From assembly GCA_016293805.1 (NCBI GenBank), contig JAEDDI010000028.1, forward strand, positions 1 through 23,333: a stretch of DNA of 23,333 nt, read 5' to 3'. Source of the DNA: Bacillota bacterium. GTDB taxonomy: Bacteria; Bacillota; Clostridia; Peptostreptococcales; Anaerovoracaceae. Position 1 is the stretch's first letter; each line of letters begins with the position of its first letter. Shown piece after piece: positions 7,613 to 15,396 of this stretch. The position numbers and the translations under genes were made by a program. The notes under the pieces are model-generated. The model worked only from the letters and a program-made list of their open reading frames with translations, did no database searches and was not told where the DNA came from.

Positions 7613-8068
7613 ATGAAGAAAGTAAAATACATACTGATGCTTCTTCTTGCGGCAGGAACGCTTCTTCTTTGCGCATGCGGTGCAGATAATGATATCGGAG
7701 AACTGGTGCTTCAGGACAGCTTTTCGCCGAATGAGGAATACGTTACTGATGATTCCAAACTTATATACTACAATATTGATGTCTATCAGAACAGCGATAA
7801 TGTAATTACGGTCAGAGCATATAAGGGTGAGGATAATTCAGCGGCGGCAGAATACAGAGTTATTGCTCCGGGCACACTTTCAGAGGATGATTTCTTTGTG
7901 GAGTGGCTTACTGCTGACGGACAGTATGAGGCCACAGAAAATAATCAGTATCAGATTGCAGAGATTTCACTGAGTCAGGACGGGAATGTCTACAGTGACT
8001 GCAAGGTTGATTTTTCAGACTGCAGTGTAGAAACTGTTCTTGACAATTCTGAAGATGAGGAAGAATAG
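7613..8068 (+). CDS. Small predicted lipoprotein, unknown function
   Basis: 151 residues with a lipoprotein signal: KK near the start, a hydrophobic core (about 7-19) and LCAC, giving lipidated C22. The mature part is acidic and likely beta-rich (Tyr/Val/Asn/Thr-rich), with a fully acidic C-terminus (EDEEE). I do not recognise a family. AAGGGGGGAT lies about 5 bases before the ATG, a strong ribosome binding site. It follows the C39-like protease gene by 90 bases and seems to have its own promoter, so it may be part of the same envelope regulon but can be transcribed independently. It could be an envelope sensor accessory or substrate of the neighbouring protease; that is inference only. Confidence 0.8.
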   Translation: MKKVKYILMLLLAAGTLLLCACGADNDIGELVLQDSFSPNEEYVTDDSKLIYYNIDVYQNSDNVITVRAYKGEDNSAAAEYRVIAPGTLSEDDFFVEWLTADGQYEATENNQYQIAEISLSQDGNVYSDCKVDFSDCSVETVLDNSEDEEE

Positions 8069-8076
8069 CATGATGT

Positions 8077-8103
8077 ACAGGAAGGGATGATATCTCTTCC
8101 TGT
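8077..8103 (+). terminator. Hairpin after the lipoprotein gene
   Basis: ACAGGAAGGGAT (8077-8088) pairs with ATCTCTTCCTGT (8092-8103), 12 pairs including one G-U, across a three-base loop. It follows the lipoprotein stop by 8 bases. The T-rich tail is weak (TTGTG), so efficiency is uncertain; the hairpin also overlaps the region just upstream of the next promoter. Confidence 0.6.
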
Positions 8104-8106
8104 TTG

Positions 8107-8115
8107 TGATATAAT
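8107..8115 (+). promoter_or_regulatory. Extended -10 promoter for the HRDC gene
   Basis: TGATATAAT carries a consensus TATAAT at 8110-8115 with an extended TG at 8107-8108. There is no convincing -35 at 17 bases (ATGATA), which extended -10 promoters can tolerate. Its place between ATG 8087 and ATG 8147 argues that translation starts at 8147. Confidence 0.6.
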
Positions 8116-8146
8116 GAGAGAAGTTACGGAAGGAAAAGGTGAGAAG

Positions 8147-8554
8147 ATGGCGAATCTATATGAACTGCTTCATGCATTAAACAGCGGAATCACACCGGGT
8201 ACAGGTGAGCCTGTTGATGTGGAAGAGCTGAGAAGCGATAAAGTCAGAGAAGAGATAATAATGCTGGCACAGTCTGCAGGCCTTGTAATGGCGGATATGA
8301 GAACAGAGTCATCATTTAATTCGGCGGGCAATGAAATCCTCGGCAGCCTCAAAGTGTGGCGAAGGGACAAGGCTTCTGAATTCGGAGTGCCAGAGACTGC
8401 AGTGCTTGACGATGTTCTGCTTCGTGAAATTGCTCACTCGGTTATATCAAGCGAAAGAGATCTTGTGGATACAGGCATACTGCCTGAGGGGAAATACGAA
8501 TTGTTCGGGCAGGAGATATTTGATATACTCAGGGTCTTTATGAGGCAATCTTGA
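8147..8554 (+). CDS. Stand-alone HRDC domain protein
   Basis: 135 residues. The first 60 (MANLYELLHALNSG onward) are not recognised and contain a helical, acidic stretch. Residues about 62-132 fit an HRDC domain: LKVWRRDKASEFGVPE, VLDDVLLREIAHS, then a loop and LFGQEIFDILRVF, following the family pattern of L..WR...A...VP..V..D..L..IA....G...L. HRDC domains bind nucleic acid or proteins and normally sit at the C-terminus of RecQ helicases or RNase D; here there is no catalytic part. Start 8147 is preferred over an in-frame ATG at 8087, because the promoter lies between them and AAAGGTGAG precedes 8147. The stop overlaps the -35 of the next promoter. HRDC is recognised by pattern only; function unknown. 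Confidence 0.75.
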   Translation: MANLYELLHALNSGITPGTGEPVDVEELRSDKVREEIIMLAQSAGLVMADMRTESSFNSAGNEILGSLKVWRRDKASEFGVPETAVLDDVLLREIAHSVISSERDLVDTGILPEGKYELFGQEIFDILRVFMRQS

Positions 8555-8578
8555 CTTTAAACAAAAAGGGGATATAAT
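8551..8578 (+). promoter_or_regulatory. Promoter of the ECF-S / t6A operon
   Basis: TTGACT (8551-8556) and TATAAT (8573-8578) with a 16-base spacer, near consensus for the housekeeping sigma factor. The -35 overlaps the stop codon of the HRDC gene. Confidence 0.8.
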
Positions 8579-8589
8579 AGTGTGGGTGA

Positions 8590-8617
8590 TAATCTGTTTC
8601 CGGACGGGAGCAGATTA
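8590..8617 (+). promoter_or_regulatory. Structured 5' leader hairpin before the ECF S-component gene
   Basis: TAATCTGTTTCC (8590-8601) can pair with GGGAGCAGATTA (8606-8617), 12 continuous pairs with two or more G-U, capped by GGAC. It begins about 5 bases after the expected transcription start. It does not match the FMN, TPP, preQ1 or cobalamin riboswitch cores I know. It may stabilise the mRNA, bind a factor, or act as an attenuator (AATTTGTT follows). Confidence 0.45.
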
Positions 8618-8642
8618 AATTTGTTAAAAGCGAGAAATTGAA

Positions 8643-9182
8643 ATGGAAAAAAACAGAAATACTGTCAGACTTGCCAAGATGGGCATGCTGGTTGCAATTG
8701 CGGTTGTGCTGGTATACTTTATTCACTTTCCTATCATACCTGCAGTGCCTTTTCTTGAATATGATCCGGCAGACATATCGATACTGATCGGAACATTTGC
8801 GTTCGGCCCCCTTGCGGGCGTGATACTCACAGTTGTAACATCTTTTGTCCAGGGGCTTACAGTAAGTGCGTCAAGCGGTGCATACGGAATCATCATGCAT
8901 ATTATCGCAACAAGTGTCTTTGCACTTACAGCAGGTCTAATATACAAGAAAAACAAGACAAAAAAGGGTGCAGTTATCGCTCTTGCCGCAGGTACAGCTG
9001 CGATGGCTGCAGTGATGTGTCCTGCAAATCTTATGATAACGCCGCTGTTTATGGGTGTTGAGAGAAGCGTTGTTGTTTCGCTTCTTCCGTATATCATCCT
9101 GTTCAATATAATCAAAGCAGGCATAAACAGTATAGCTACATTCTTCCTTTACAAGAGGATATCAGGATTTCTTCACAGATAA
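8643..9182 (+). CDS. ECF transporter substrate-binding (S) component, RibU-like
   Basis: A 179-residue integral membrane protein with about six helices. S components bind a vitamin and work with the shared EcfA/A'/T energising module encoded elsewhere. The pattern PFLEYDPADISILIGTFAFG followed by GPLAGV resembles RibU (riboflavin), whose equivalent motif is LxxxDxPxLIxxFxxGPxxG; the substrate call is therefore likely but not certain, as folate and other S components share parts of it. No FMN riboswitch, which often precedes ribU, is present. Ribosome binding site is weak (GCGAGAAATTGAA). The stop TAA is one base before the tsaE ATG, so this gene leads the t6A operon from a strong promoter. 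Confidence 0.8.
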   Translation: MEKNRNTVRLAKMGMLVAIAVVLVYFIHFPIIPAVPFLEYDPADISILIGTFAFGPLAGVILTVVTSFVQGLTVSASSGAYGIIMHIIATSVFALTAGLIYKKNKTKKGAVIALAAGTAAMAAVMCPANLMITPLFMGVERSVVVSLLPYIILFNIIKAGINSIATFFLYKRISGFLHR

Positions 9183-9183
9183 A

Positions 9184-9606
9184 ATGAGAGAGATAATAAT
9201 AAGAAACGAAGAGGAAACAAGAGAATTCGGGCTTGAACTTGCAGGTCATCTTGAGCCGGGTGACGTGCTGGCTCTTATCGGGGAGCTTGGTACCGGCAAG
9301 ACAGCTCTTGCAAGGTATATAGCGGAGGGACTTGGCATAAGCCGAAGCATCGTTTCTCCGACATTTGGAATAGTAAAAGAATATACGCAGGGGAGAATTC
9401 CGCTGTTTCATTTTGATGTCTACAGACTTGCGGATTCTGACGAGTTTATTGAAATAGGGGGAGAGGAATACTTCTACGAGAAGAACGGAGTAAGTATCAT
9501 AGAATGGGCTGATATCGTAGAGGACATTCTGCCTGAAGACACAAAATACATATATATTGAATACGGCGCGGACGAAAACGAAAGGATTTACAGATGTACA
9601 TTCTAG
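9184..9606 (+). CDS. tsaE: tRNA t6A37 synthesis ATPase TsaE
   Basis: ATPase of the TsaBDE complex that makes N6-threonylcarbamoyladenosine at position 37 of ANN-decoding tRNAs. The 140 residues carry Walker A GELGTGKT (33-40), SPTFGIVKEY (switch-like region after the P-loop), FHFDVYRL and a C-terminal SIIEWADIVEDILPED typical of YjeE/YdiB. It begins one base after the upstream stop and overlaps tsaB by 13 bases. There is no clear ribosome binding site, so translation is probably coupled to the ECF S-component gene. Confidence 0.95.
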   Translation: MREIIIRNEEETREFGLELAGHLEPGDVLALIGELGTGKTALARYIAEGLGISRSIVSPTFGIVKEYTQGRIPLFHFDVYRLADSDEFIEIGGEEYFYEKNGVSIIEWADIVEDILPEDTKYIYIEYGADENERIYRCTF

Positions 9607-10310
9607 CACTGGAGACAACAGGGCCTCACGCATCGGTTGCTCTAATCGATGACAGAGGACATACGAAAGAACTTGTCAATGACGGAACACTGAACCATCT
9701 TGAGAACCTGGCACCTATGATCGAAGAGTGCCTGGGTATGGAAGGAATCACACTCAGGGATATATCATATATCGCCTGCTCACAGGGCCCCGGTTCTTTT
9801 ACAGGCATCAGGATAGGAGTAACCACTGCAAGGGGACTTGCCCAGGTTCTCAACTGCGATGTTATTCCTGTTGAAACTCTCAGATCGTTTGCCTATGCGG
9901 CAGTTGATTATTACGGCCTTATATGTCCTGTTATCGATGCGAGAAGGAACCAGTGCTATGCGGCTGGATACAGCTGGAAGAGAGGTGATCTTGAAGAGGT
10001 CATCCCTCCGGGACCATATATGATAGATGACTTTCTCGAGAAGGTTCAGAAGACGCGCAGGAACTGTCTTTTCTTCGGAGACGGAATCAGACGTTACGGA
10101 GAGAAGATTTACGGTATAAAAAACGATGTGGAGACTGCAGGTGAAAGCAATATGCTGCAGAGAGCGGGACTTGTGGCAATGGCGGCTCTTGACGGATACA
10201 TGAACGGAGATATGGTTCCGTACGGGCAGCTTGAACCGATATATATGAGAAAGGCCGAGGCCGAAAGAAAACGCGAGGAAAGACTGAAAAATGAGTCAGC
10301 TGATAATTAG
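9594..10310 (+). CDS. tsaB: tRNA t6A37 synthesis protein TsaB
   Basis: Non-catalytic ASKHA-fold partner that dimerises with TsaD in the threonylcarbamoyl-transfer complex. 238 residues; MYILALETTG at the start, GPGSFTGIRIGVTTARGLAQ around 65-85, and the C-terminal EPIYMRKAEAERK typical for TsaB/YeaZ. Length is normal for Firmicutes. AAAGGAT lies about 8 bases upstream inside tsaE. Overlaps tsaE by 13 and rimI by 20 bases, pointing to tight translational coupling. Confidence 0.95.
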   Translation: MYILALETTGPHASVALIDDRGHTKELVNDGTLNHLENLAPMIEECLGMEGITLRDISYIACSQGPGSFTGIRIGVTTARGLAQVLNCDVIPVETLRSFAYAAVDYYGLICPVIDARRNQCYAAGYSWKRGDLEEVIPPGPYMIDDFLEKVQKTRRNCLFFGDGIRRYGEKIYGIKNDVETAGESNMLQRAGLVAMAALDGYMNGDMVPYGQLEPIYMRKAEAERKREERLKNESADN

Positions 10311-10770
10311 ACAGGCAGAGGCTTCCGACTGCAGGGAACTGGCGGAACTTGACAGACTATGCTTTAACGTACCTTGGAGCCTTGCCGCATTCGAAGCTGA
10401 ATTTAAATACGAAAATGAAGCGTTCTATGTGGCTGCGCAGATTGACGGGCAGCTTGTCGGATATATGGGAATGCGAATGATATTCGATGAAGGACATATC
10501 ACAAATGTGGCTGTGCATCCCGAATTCAGGAGGAGGCATATAGCTAAGGCCATGATGAGCGTGTTTATAGCAGAAGGAAATGCGAGGGGAATTACTTCCT
10601 TTACCCTTGAAGTCAGGGAAAGCAACGAGCCGGCTATCAGACTTTATGAGTCGTTCGGATTCAGGGCTGCGGGGCTTCGCAGAAATTATTACCCGGATAA
10701 TCATGAGGACGCAGTTATAATGTGGAGATACGAATATGAAGGACGGAAAGACACTGATACTTGCAATTGA
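10291..10770 (+). CDS. rimI: Ribosomal protein S18 alanine N-acetyltransferase-like GNAT enzyme
   Basis: GNAT-fold acetyltransferase of 159 residues. Visible family features: HITNVAVHPEFRRRHIAKAM, containing the acetyl-CoA pyrophosphate loop (RRRHIA), LEVRESNEPAIRLYESFGF and RRNYYPDNHEDAVIMW at the end, all characteristic of RimI. In bacteria RimI acetylates the N-terminus of S18 (and other proteins), and its gene commonly lies between tsaB and tsaD, as here. It overlaps tsaB by 20 bases and tsaD by 35 bases. The S18 target is assigned by family and synteny. Confidence 0.92.
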   Translation: MSQLIIRQAEASDCRELAELDRLCFNVPWSLAAFEAEFKYENEAFYVAAQIDGQLVGYMGMRMIFDEGHITNVAVHPEFRRRHIAKAMMSVFIAEGNARGITSFTLEVRESNEPAIRLYESFGFRAAGLRRNYYPDNHEDAVIMWRYEYEGRKDTDTCN

Positions 10771-11752
10771 ATCAAGCTGTGATGAGACATCTGCCGCTGT
10801 TGTCGCGGACGGCAGAACTGTGCTGAGCAATATTATCTCGTCGCAGATTGAAATACACACACTGTACGGAGGAGTAGTGCCCGAGATAGCGTCAAGGCAT
10901 CATCTTGAGAACATTAATGCCGTGACAGACAGGGCTCTTTCCGAAGCAAAAGTTGGACTGGATGACATAGATGCTGTGGCCGTTACAATGGGCCCGGGAC
11001 TTGTGGGGGCTCTTGTTATAGGAATCGCACATGCCAAGGCAGTTGCTCTTGCTTCAGGCAAGCCGCTTATTGGGGTTAACCACATGCAGGGGCATATAAG
11101 TGCCGCATACATAGAAAACGAAGATCTTGAACCTCCTTTTATGGCGCTTGTCGTTTCGGGAGGACATACCAGTATTGTCGAGGTTACAGATTACAACAGG
11201 TGTGATGTTTTGGGGTCCACAAGGGATGACGCTGCAGGCGAGGCGTTTGACAAGGTGGCAAGGGTGATAGGTCTTGGATATCCGGGAGGTCCCAAGATTG
11301 ACATGATATCTGATGAGGGAGACCCCGGTGCCGTTGAGTTTAAGAGAGTATTCCTGGAGAAGGGAAGTCTCGATTTTTCGTTCAGCGGAATCAAGACACA
11401 GGTGATTAACTATGTAAATTCCCGTAAACAGGCAGGCAGGGAAATAAATCCTGCAGATATAGCTGCGGGATTTCAGCAGGCCGTTATAGACGTAATTGTC
11501 ACCAAGACAGTTGATGCTGCAGTGGCCGGAAACAGAGACAGGATAGTTATGGCGGGAGGAGTTGCATCAAACAGACACCTGCGTGCTGCCATGGAGGAAG
11601 CCTGCGGGGCGGCAGGCATCAGACTCTACAGGCCTTCACCTGTGCTGTGCACAGATAATGCTGCGATGATAGGCTGCGCCGCATATTATAAATATATTAA
11701 AGGAGAGTTTGACGGGCTTTCTCTTGACGCCTGTCCTAATCTTGAGTTTTAG
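10736..11752 (+). CDS. tsaD: tRNA t6A37 threonylcarbamoyltransferase TsaD
   Basis: Transfers the threonylcarbamoyl group from threonylcarbamoyl-AMP to A37 of tRNA. The 338-residue ASKHA-fold protein has LAIESSCDETSAAVV at the N-terminus, HHLENI, TMGPGLVGALVIG, the metal-binding HMQGHISAAY with H116 and H120, VSGGHTSIV, and near the C-terminus VAGGVASNRHLR and LCTDNAAMIG. All catalytic motifs are present. The ATG at 10736 lies inside rimI (35-base overlap), with GGAGAT about 7 bases upstream. The ABC-F gene follows after 3 bases. Confidence 0.97.
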   Translation: MKDGKTLILAIESSCDETSAAVVADGRTVLSNIISSQIEIHTLYGGVVPEIASRHHLENINAVTDRALSEAKVGLDDIDAVAVTMGPGLVGALVIGIAHAKAVALASGKPLIGVNHMQGHISAAYIENEDLEPPFMALVVSGGHTSIVEVTDYNRCDVLGSTRDDAAGEAFDKVARVIGLGYPGGPKIDMISDEGDPGAVEFKRVFLEKGSLDFSFSGIKTQVINYVNSRKQAGREINPADIAAGFQQAVIDVIVTKTVDAAVAGNRDRIVMAGGVASNRHLRAAMEEACGAAGIRLYRPSPVLCTDNAAMIGCAAYYKYIKGEFDGLSLDACPNLEF

Positions 11753-11755
11753 AAG

Positions 11756-13714
11756 ATGATAGTACTTTCAGCAAATGATATAACAAAAACATACGGAACT
11801 GATGTGATTCTGAGAAACGTATCGTTTCATGTGAACGATGGAGACAAGGTTGGAATTATAGGACTTAACGGTGCCGGAAAAACGACACTCCTTAACATTA
11901 TAGCGGGAGATCTTCCGTGCGATGAGGGGAACATTTACATTTCAGGAGAAACGACGATTGGATATCTCAGACAGAAGGATGATTTTGATTCTGACAATAC
12001 GGTTATGGAAGAAGTCATGTCTATTTTCTCATCTGTTACAGAACTGGAAAAGGCAATACCGCTTCTTTCAGACGAGATAGCCAGGCTGTCTGCCCAGGGA
12101 ACCAGAGCCGGTGACGAAATCGAAAATATGCTTCACAGACTGGATCAGATGCAGGTTGATTTTGAAAACGCAGGCGGATATACATACAGAGGAGAGATAA
12201 AGGGAATACTCTCAAGTATGGCCTTCGGAGAAGATACATACGACAAAAAGATCAGCATTCTCAGCGGAGGAGAACGTACAAGACTGTCTCTTGCATGTCT
12301 TCTGCTAAAGAAACCCGGCATTCTTCTTCTCGATGAACCTACCAACCATCTTGATATCGGCACGCTGAAATGGCTTGAACAGTATCTGAAATCGTACACA
12401 GGGACTGTGATGATAGTATCCCATGACAGGTATTTTCTTGATCAGAGTGTCAGCAGAATATTCGAGATATCCAATCACAGGCTGAGAATCTATGAGGGCA
12501 GCTACTCACAGTACTCTGTGAAGAGAAAAGAAATACGTGAAGCGGAGATGAGAGCATATCAGAAGCAGCAGAACGAGATTGCACGTCAGGAGGATATGAT
12601 AAGAAGGTTCAAGGAAAGAGGAACCGAGAAACTGGCAAAGCGTGCGGCGTCACGTGAGAAGAGACTTGAACATATGGAAAGGCTGGAAGCTCCCGAGTCT
12701 GAGTCGGCGAAAATGAAGCTTGTATTCCGCGAGAACTTCAAGACAGGAAATGACGTTCTTTCCGCTGAGCACCTTTCGAAATCCTTCGGATACGGAAGCA
12801 GCAGAAAACTTCTCTTTGAAAATGTGGAAATGGACATTAAAAGGGGAGAGCGGATATGTATCGTTGGACCCAACGGCGTCGGCAAGACAACGCTTCTGAG
12901 AATTCTTCTCGGTGAACTTGAAGCTGACAGCGGAAGGGTAAGATACGGATACAATCTGGCGTTTGGATATTATGATCAGGGTCAGAGGAGTCTCAATGAA
13001 AACAATACTGTGCTTGAGGAACTCAAGGAATCATACAGCCTGTACTCAGATACAGAGATGAGAAACATTCTGGGAAGATTCCTTTTCAGGAATGATGATG
13101 TTTTTCTTGATATAAGGTCACTTTCGGGAGGCGAAAAAGCAAGGCTTGCGCTTGTCAAAATCATGCTTTCGGGTGCCAATGTGCTTATTATGGACGAACC
13201 TACAAACCATCTGGACATAGAGTCCAAGGAAGTGTTTGAAGAGGCGCTTCTCGACTTTCCCGGTACTGTTATTGTTGTCTCCCATGACAGATATTTTCTC
13301 AACAGGATACCCACTAGAATTCTTGAACTTGATAAGGATGGTATTACAGAGTATCTTGGCAGATACGATTACTATGTCGAAAAGAAAGAGCAGATTGAAT
13401 CCGGCAGACAGTTTTTTTCAGAACCGGGCGGAGCGGACAGGCAGAATAAGTCAGAGATTACAGATTCGGCCATGATGAGGAAGGCAAAGAAGGAGCAGGA
13501 GGCCGCAGACAGGAGACTTCGCAGAGAAAGAGAAAGACTGGAACAGGAAATTGCAGCTCTTGAGGAAAAGATTGCACAGTGCGGAGAAAGACTGTCAGAT
13601 CCTGCCATAATGAGCAATCATGTACGGCTTGGCGAGATTACTGAGGAAATGAACGAATACAAGGTGACTCTCGATGAAGTTTTCGAGAAATGGATAGAGA
13701 TTCAAGATGAATAA
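11756..13714 (+). CDS. ABC-F family ATPase, YdiF-like
   Basis: A 652-residue soluble protein with two ABC ATPase domains and no membrane helices. Domain 1: Walker A GLNGAGKT (36-43), signature LSGGERTRL (169-177), Walker B LLLDEPTNHLD with E194, switch VSHDRYF. Then a highly charged helical linker (about 250-315, ABC_tran_Xtn) that in this family reaches the ribosomal E site. Domain 2: GPNGVGKT (371-378), LSGGEKARL (456-464), LIMDEPTNHLD with E481. The C-terminal 80 or so residues are a charged coiled coil. Immediate linkage to tsaD matches B. subtilis, where ydiF follows the tsa genes, so a housekeeping translation factor is more likely than an antibiotic-resistance type. No terminator is visible after it. 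Confidence 0.93.
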   Translation: MIVLSANDITKTYGTDVILRNVSFHVNDGDKVGIIGLNGAGKTTLLNIIAGDLPCDEGNIYISGETTIGYLRQKDDFDSDNTVMEEVMSIFSSVTELEKAIPLLSDEIARLSAQGTRAGDEIENMLHRLDQMQVDFENAGGYTYRGEIKGILSSMAFGEDTYDKKISILSGGERTRLSLACLLLKKPGILLLDEPTNHLDIGTLKWLEQYLKSYTGTVMIVSHDRYFLDQSVSRIFEISNHRLRIYEGSYSQYSVKRKEIREAEMRAYQKQQNEIARQEDMIRRFKERGTEKLAKRAASREKRLEHMERLEAPESESAKMKLVFRENFKTGNDVLSAEHLSKSFGYGSSRKLLFENVEMDIKRGERICIVGPNGVGKTTLLRILLGELEADSGRVRYGYNLAFGYYDQGQRSLNENNTVLEELKESYSLYSDTEMRNILGRFLFRNDDVFLDIRSLSGGEKARLALVKIMLSGANVLIMDEPTNHLDIESKEVFEEALLDFPGTVIVVSHDRYFLNRIPTRILELDKDGITEYLGRYDYYVEKKEQIESGRQFFSEPGGADRQNKSEITDSAMMRKAKKEQEAADRRLRRERERLEQEIAALEEKIAQCGERLSDPAIMSNHVRLGEITEEMNEYKVTLDEVFEKWIEIQDE

Positions 13715-13747
13715 AATACATTTCTGATGAATAATTTGCAAAAATCC

Positions 13748-13776
13748 TTGCATATTATGTATATCAGGTGTAAGAT
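13748..13776 (+). promoter_or_regulatory. Promoter of the amino acid ABC transporter operon
   Basis: TTGCAT (13748-13753) and TAAGAT (13771-13776) with a 17-base spacer, 34 bases before the gene start. The -35 sits in the string CCTTGCATA that also occurs in the acpP promoter. Confidence 0.65.
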
Positions 13777-13789
13777 AGTACCATACTAT
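13775..13789 (+). promoter_or_regulatory. Inverted repeat at the expected transcription start
   Basis: ATAGTA (13775-13780) and TACTAT (13784-13789) are perfect inverted copies around CCA. The repeat straddles the end of the -10 and the expected +1 of the binding-protein gene, where a repressor would block initiation. It could also be chance. Confidence 0.35.
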
Positions 13790-13809
13790 TAAATATTAAG
13801 GAGTTTGTT

Positions 13810-14613
13810 ATGAAGAAATTATTCAAAATTATACCTATTTTTGCTCTTGCGGCAGTTCTCTGCTTCGCATTTACAGCATGCGGCAGCGAAAGCGGCTCAA
13901 CAGATGAAGGTGCAGTTACAACAGTAGAGGAAGGCGTTCTTCACATGGCAACAAACGCAGCGTTTCCTCCATACGAGATGACTGATGACAACGGCGGATT
14001 TGAAGGAATCGACATTGAAATAGCTCAGGCAATTGCTGACAAGCTCGGCCTCGAACTTGTTGTTGATGACATGGACTTCTCATCGGTAATTACATCTGTT
14101 CAGGGAGGCAAGTCTGACATAGCAATGGCAGGACTTACAGTTACCGAAGAAAGAAAAGAAAACGTAGACTTCACAGATTCATATGCACAGGGCATCCAGG
14201 TTGTTATAGTTCCTGAAGGCTCGGACATCAAGACAGTTGACGATCTTGCGAACGATAAGATGATCGGAACCCAGGAAGCAACAACTGGATATATCTACTG
14301 CTCAGATACAGTTGAAAACGGCGGATACGGTGAAGACCACGTTATCGCTTACACTAATGGTGCAACTGCTATTCAGGCTCTTTTAGCAGGCAAGGTAGAT
14401 GCTGTTGTAATAGACAACAACCCTGCAAAGGCCTTCGTTGCTGCAAATGAAGGACTTAAGATTCTTGATACCGAATATGTAACAGAAGATTATGCAATAG
14501 GAGTATCAAAGGACAATCCGGCGCTTCTTGAAGCAGTTAATGCGGCATTAAAGGAACTTATCGAAGACGGTACAGTTCAGAGCATCATAGACAAGTATAT
14601 AACTGCTGAATAA
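13810..14613 (+). CDS. Polar amino acid ABC transporter, substrate-binding lipoprotein
   Basis: 267 residues with a lipoprotein signal peptide ending FTAC, giving lipidated C24, so it is tethered outside the membrane. The mature part is a family 3 solute-binding protein (SBP_bac_3): GVLHMATNAAFPPYEMTDD, GFEGIDIEIAQAIADKLGLE, VQGGKSDIAMAGLTVTEERK and the closing QALLAGKVDAVVIDNNPA. This family binds glutamine, glutamate, arginine, cystine or other polar amino acids; the exact ligand cannot be read. TAAGGAG lies about 7 bases before the ATG. It is encoded first and separately from the permease by a terminator-like hairpin, as is common for operons that need more binding protein than membrane parts. 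Confidence 0.93.
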   Translation: MKKLFKIIPIFALAAVLCFAFTACGSESGSTDEGAVTTVEEGVLHMATNAAFPPYEMTDDNGGFEGIDIEIAQAIADKLGLELVVDDMDFSSVITSVQGGKSDIAMAGLTVTEERKENVDFTDSYAQGIQVVIVPEGSDIKTVDDLANDKMIGTQEATTGYIYCSDTVENGGYGEDHVIAYTNGATAIQALLAGKVDAVVIDNNPAKAFVAANEGLKILDTEYVTEDYAIGVSKDNPALLEAVNAALKELIEDGTVQSIIDKYITAE

Positions 14614-14633
14614 TATTAAATAGATTTTATCTC

Positions 14634-14665
14634 AGGGGATGGTTTATTCCGTCCCTTTATTTTCG
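14634..14665 (+). terminator. Intercistronic terminator/attenuator after the binding-protein gene
   Basis: AGGGGATGG (14634-14642) pairs with CCGTCCCTT-type sequence (14649-14657), with G-U pairs, across TTTATT, and is followed by TTTATTTTCGTTT. It lies between the binding-protein and permease genes, so it likely lowers permease/ATPase expression relative to the binding protein. Confidence 0.65.
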
Positions 14666-14685
14666 TTTAGAAAGGTAATTTGCAA

Positions 14686-15396
14686 ATGTTTGAAGGTTTG
14701 GAAAAACAGTTTTATCAGAGCTTTGTTGAGGGCGACAGATGGATGGGGTTTCTGAAGGGACTTGGCATTTCATTTGAAGTTACGCTGGGCGCACTGCTTC
14801 TGGGCACGGCGCTGGGAATTCTGGTAGCGGTAATCCGTACATCCCATGATCAGCAGGCTCCGGGAAAAAACAATTTTTTCCTTGCTGTGCTCAATGGTAT
14901 ATGCAAGGTATATTCAACTGTAATCAGAGGAACACCAATGATGGTTCAGCTTCTGATTATGGGATTTGTGGTTTTCTCCGCAAGCAGAAGGCTTGTCCTC
15001 ATAGCGATACTTACAATGGGAATCAATTCGGGAGCATATGTATCTGAAACAATCAGATCGGGCATCATGTCCATCGACAAGGGACAGATGGAAGCCGGAC
15101 GTTCACTTGGAATGGGTTATGTTCCTGTAATGAGGCATATAATCATTCCGCAGGCAATAAAGAACATACTGCCGGCCCTTGGAAATGAGCTTATAACTCT
15201 TTTCAAGGATACTTCACTTGTTACTGTCATCGGGCTTGCCGACCTTACCAAGGTTGCAATTCAGGTGCAGGCCAAGACTTATCAGGCGTTTATGCCGTTT
15301 ATAGGGATAGCTGTTGTATATCTTACAGTTGTGCTTATTCTAACATGGCTGCTTGGAAAACTTGAGAGGAGGCTGCGCAAGAGTGATAGACATTAA
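14686..15396 (+). CDS. Polar amino acid ABC transporter permease
   Basis: Membrane channel subunit of the importer, 236 residues with about five helices. It has the HisM/GlnP-type features: GLGISFEVTLGALLLGTALG, YSTVIRGTPMMVQLLIMGF, and the EAA loop EAGRSLGMGYVPVMRHIIIP followed by QAIKNILPALGNELI, which contacts the ATPase. The frame could also start at TTG 14680; ATG 14686 is preferred because AAAGG (14671-14675) then has a 10-base gap, against 4 for the TTG, though this choice is not firm. Its last 14 bases overlap the ATPase gene. Confidence 0.93.
   Translation: MFEGLEKQFYQSFVEGDRWMGFLKGLGISFEVTLGALLLGTALGILVAVIRTSHDQQAPGKNNFFLAVLNGICKVYSTVIRGTPMMVQLLIMGFVVFSASRRLVLIAILTMGINSGAYVSETIRSGIMSIDKGQMEAGRSLGMGYVPVMRHIIIPQAIKNILPALGNELITLFKDTSLVTVIGLADLTKVAIQVQAKTYQAFMPFIGIAVVYLTVVLILTWLLGKLERRLRKSDRH

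Noticed and set aside
8622..8640. TTGTTAA as a possible Rex half-site before the ECF S-component gene
   Set aside because: Only one half of the TTGTTAA-N4-TTAACAA operator is present; the second half does not follow.
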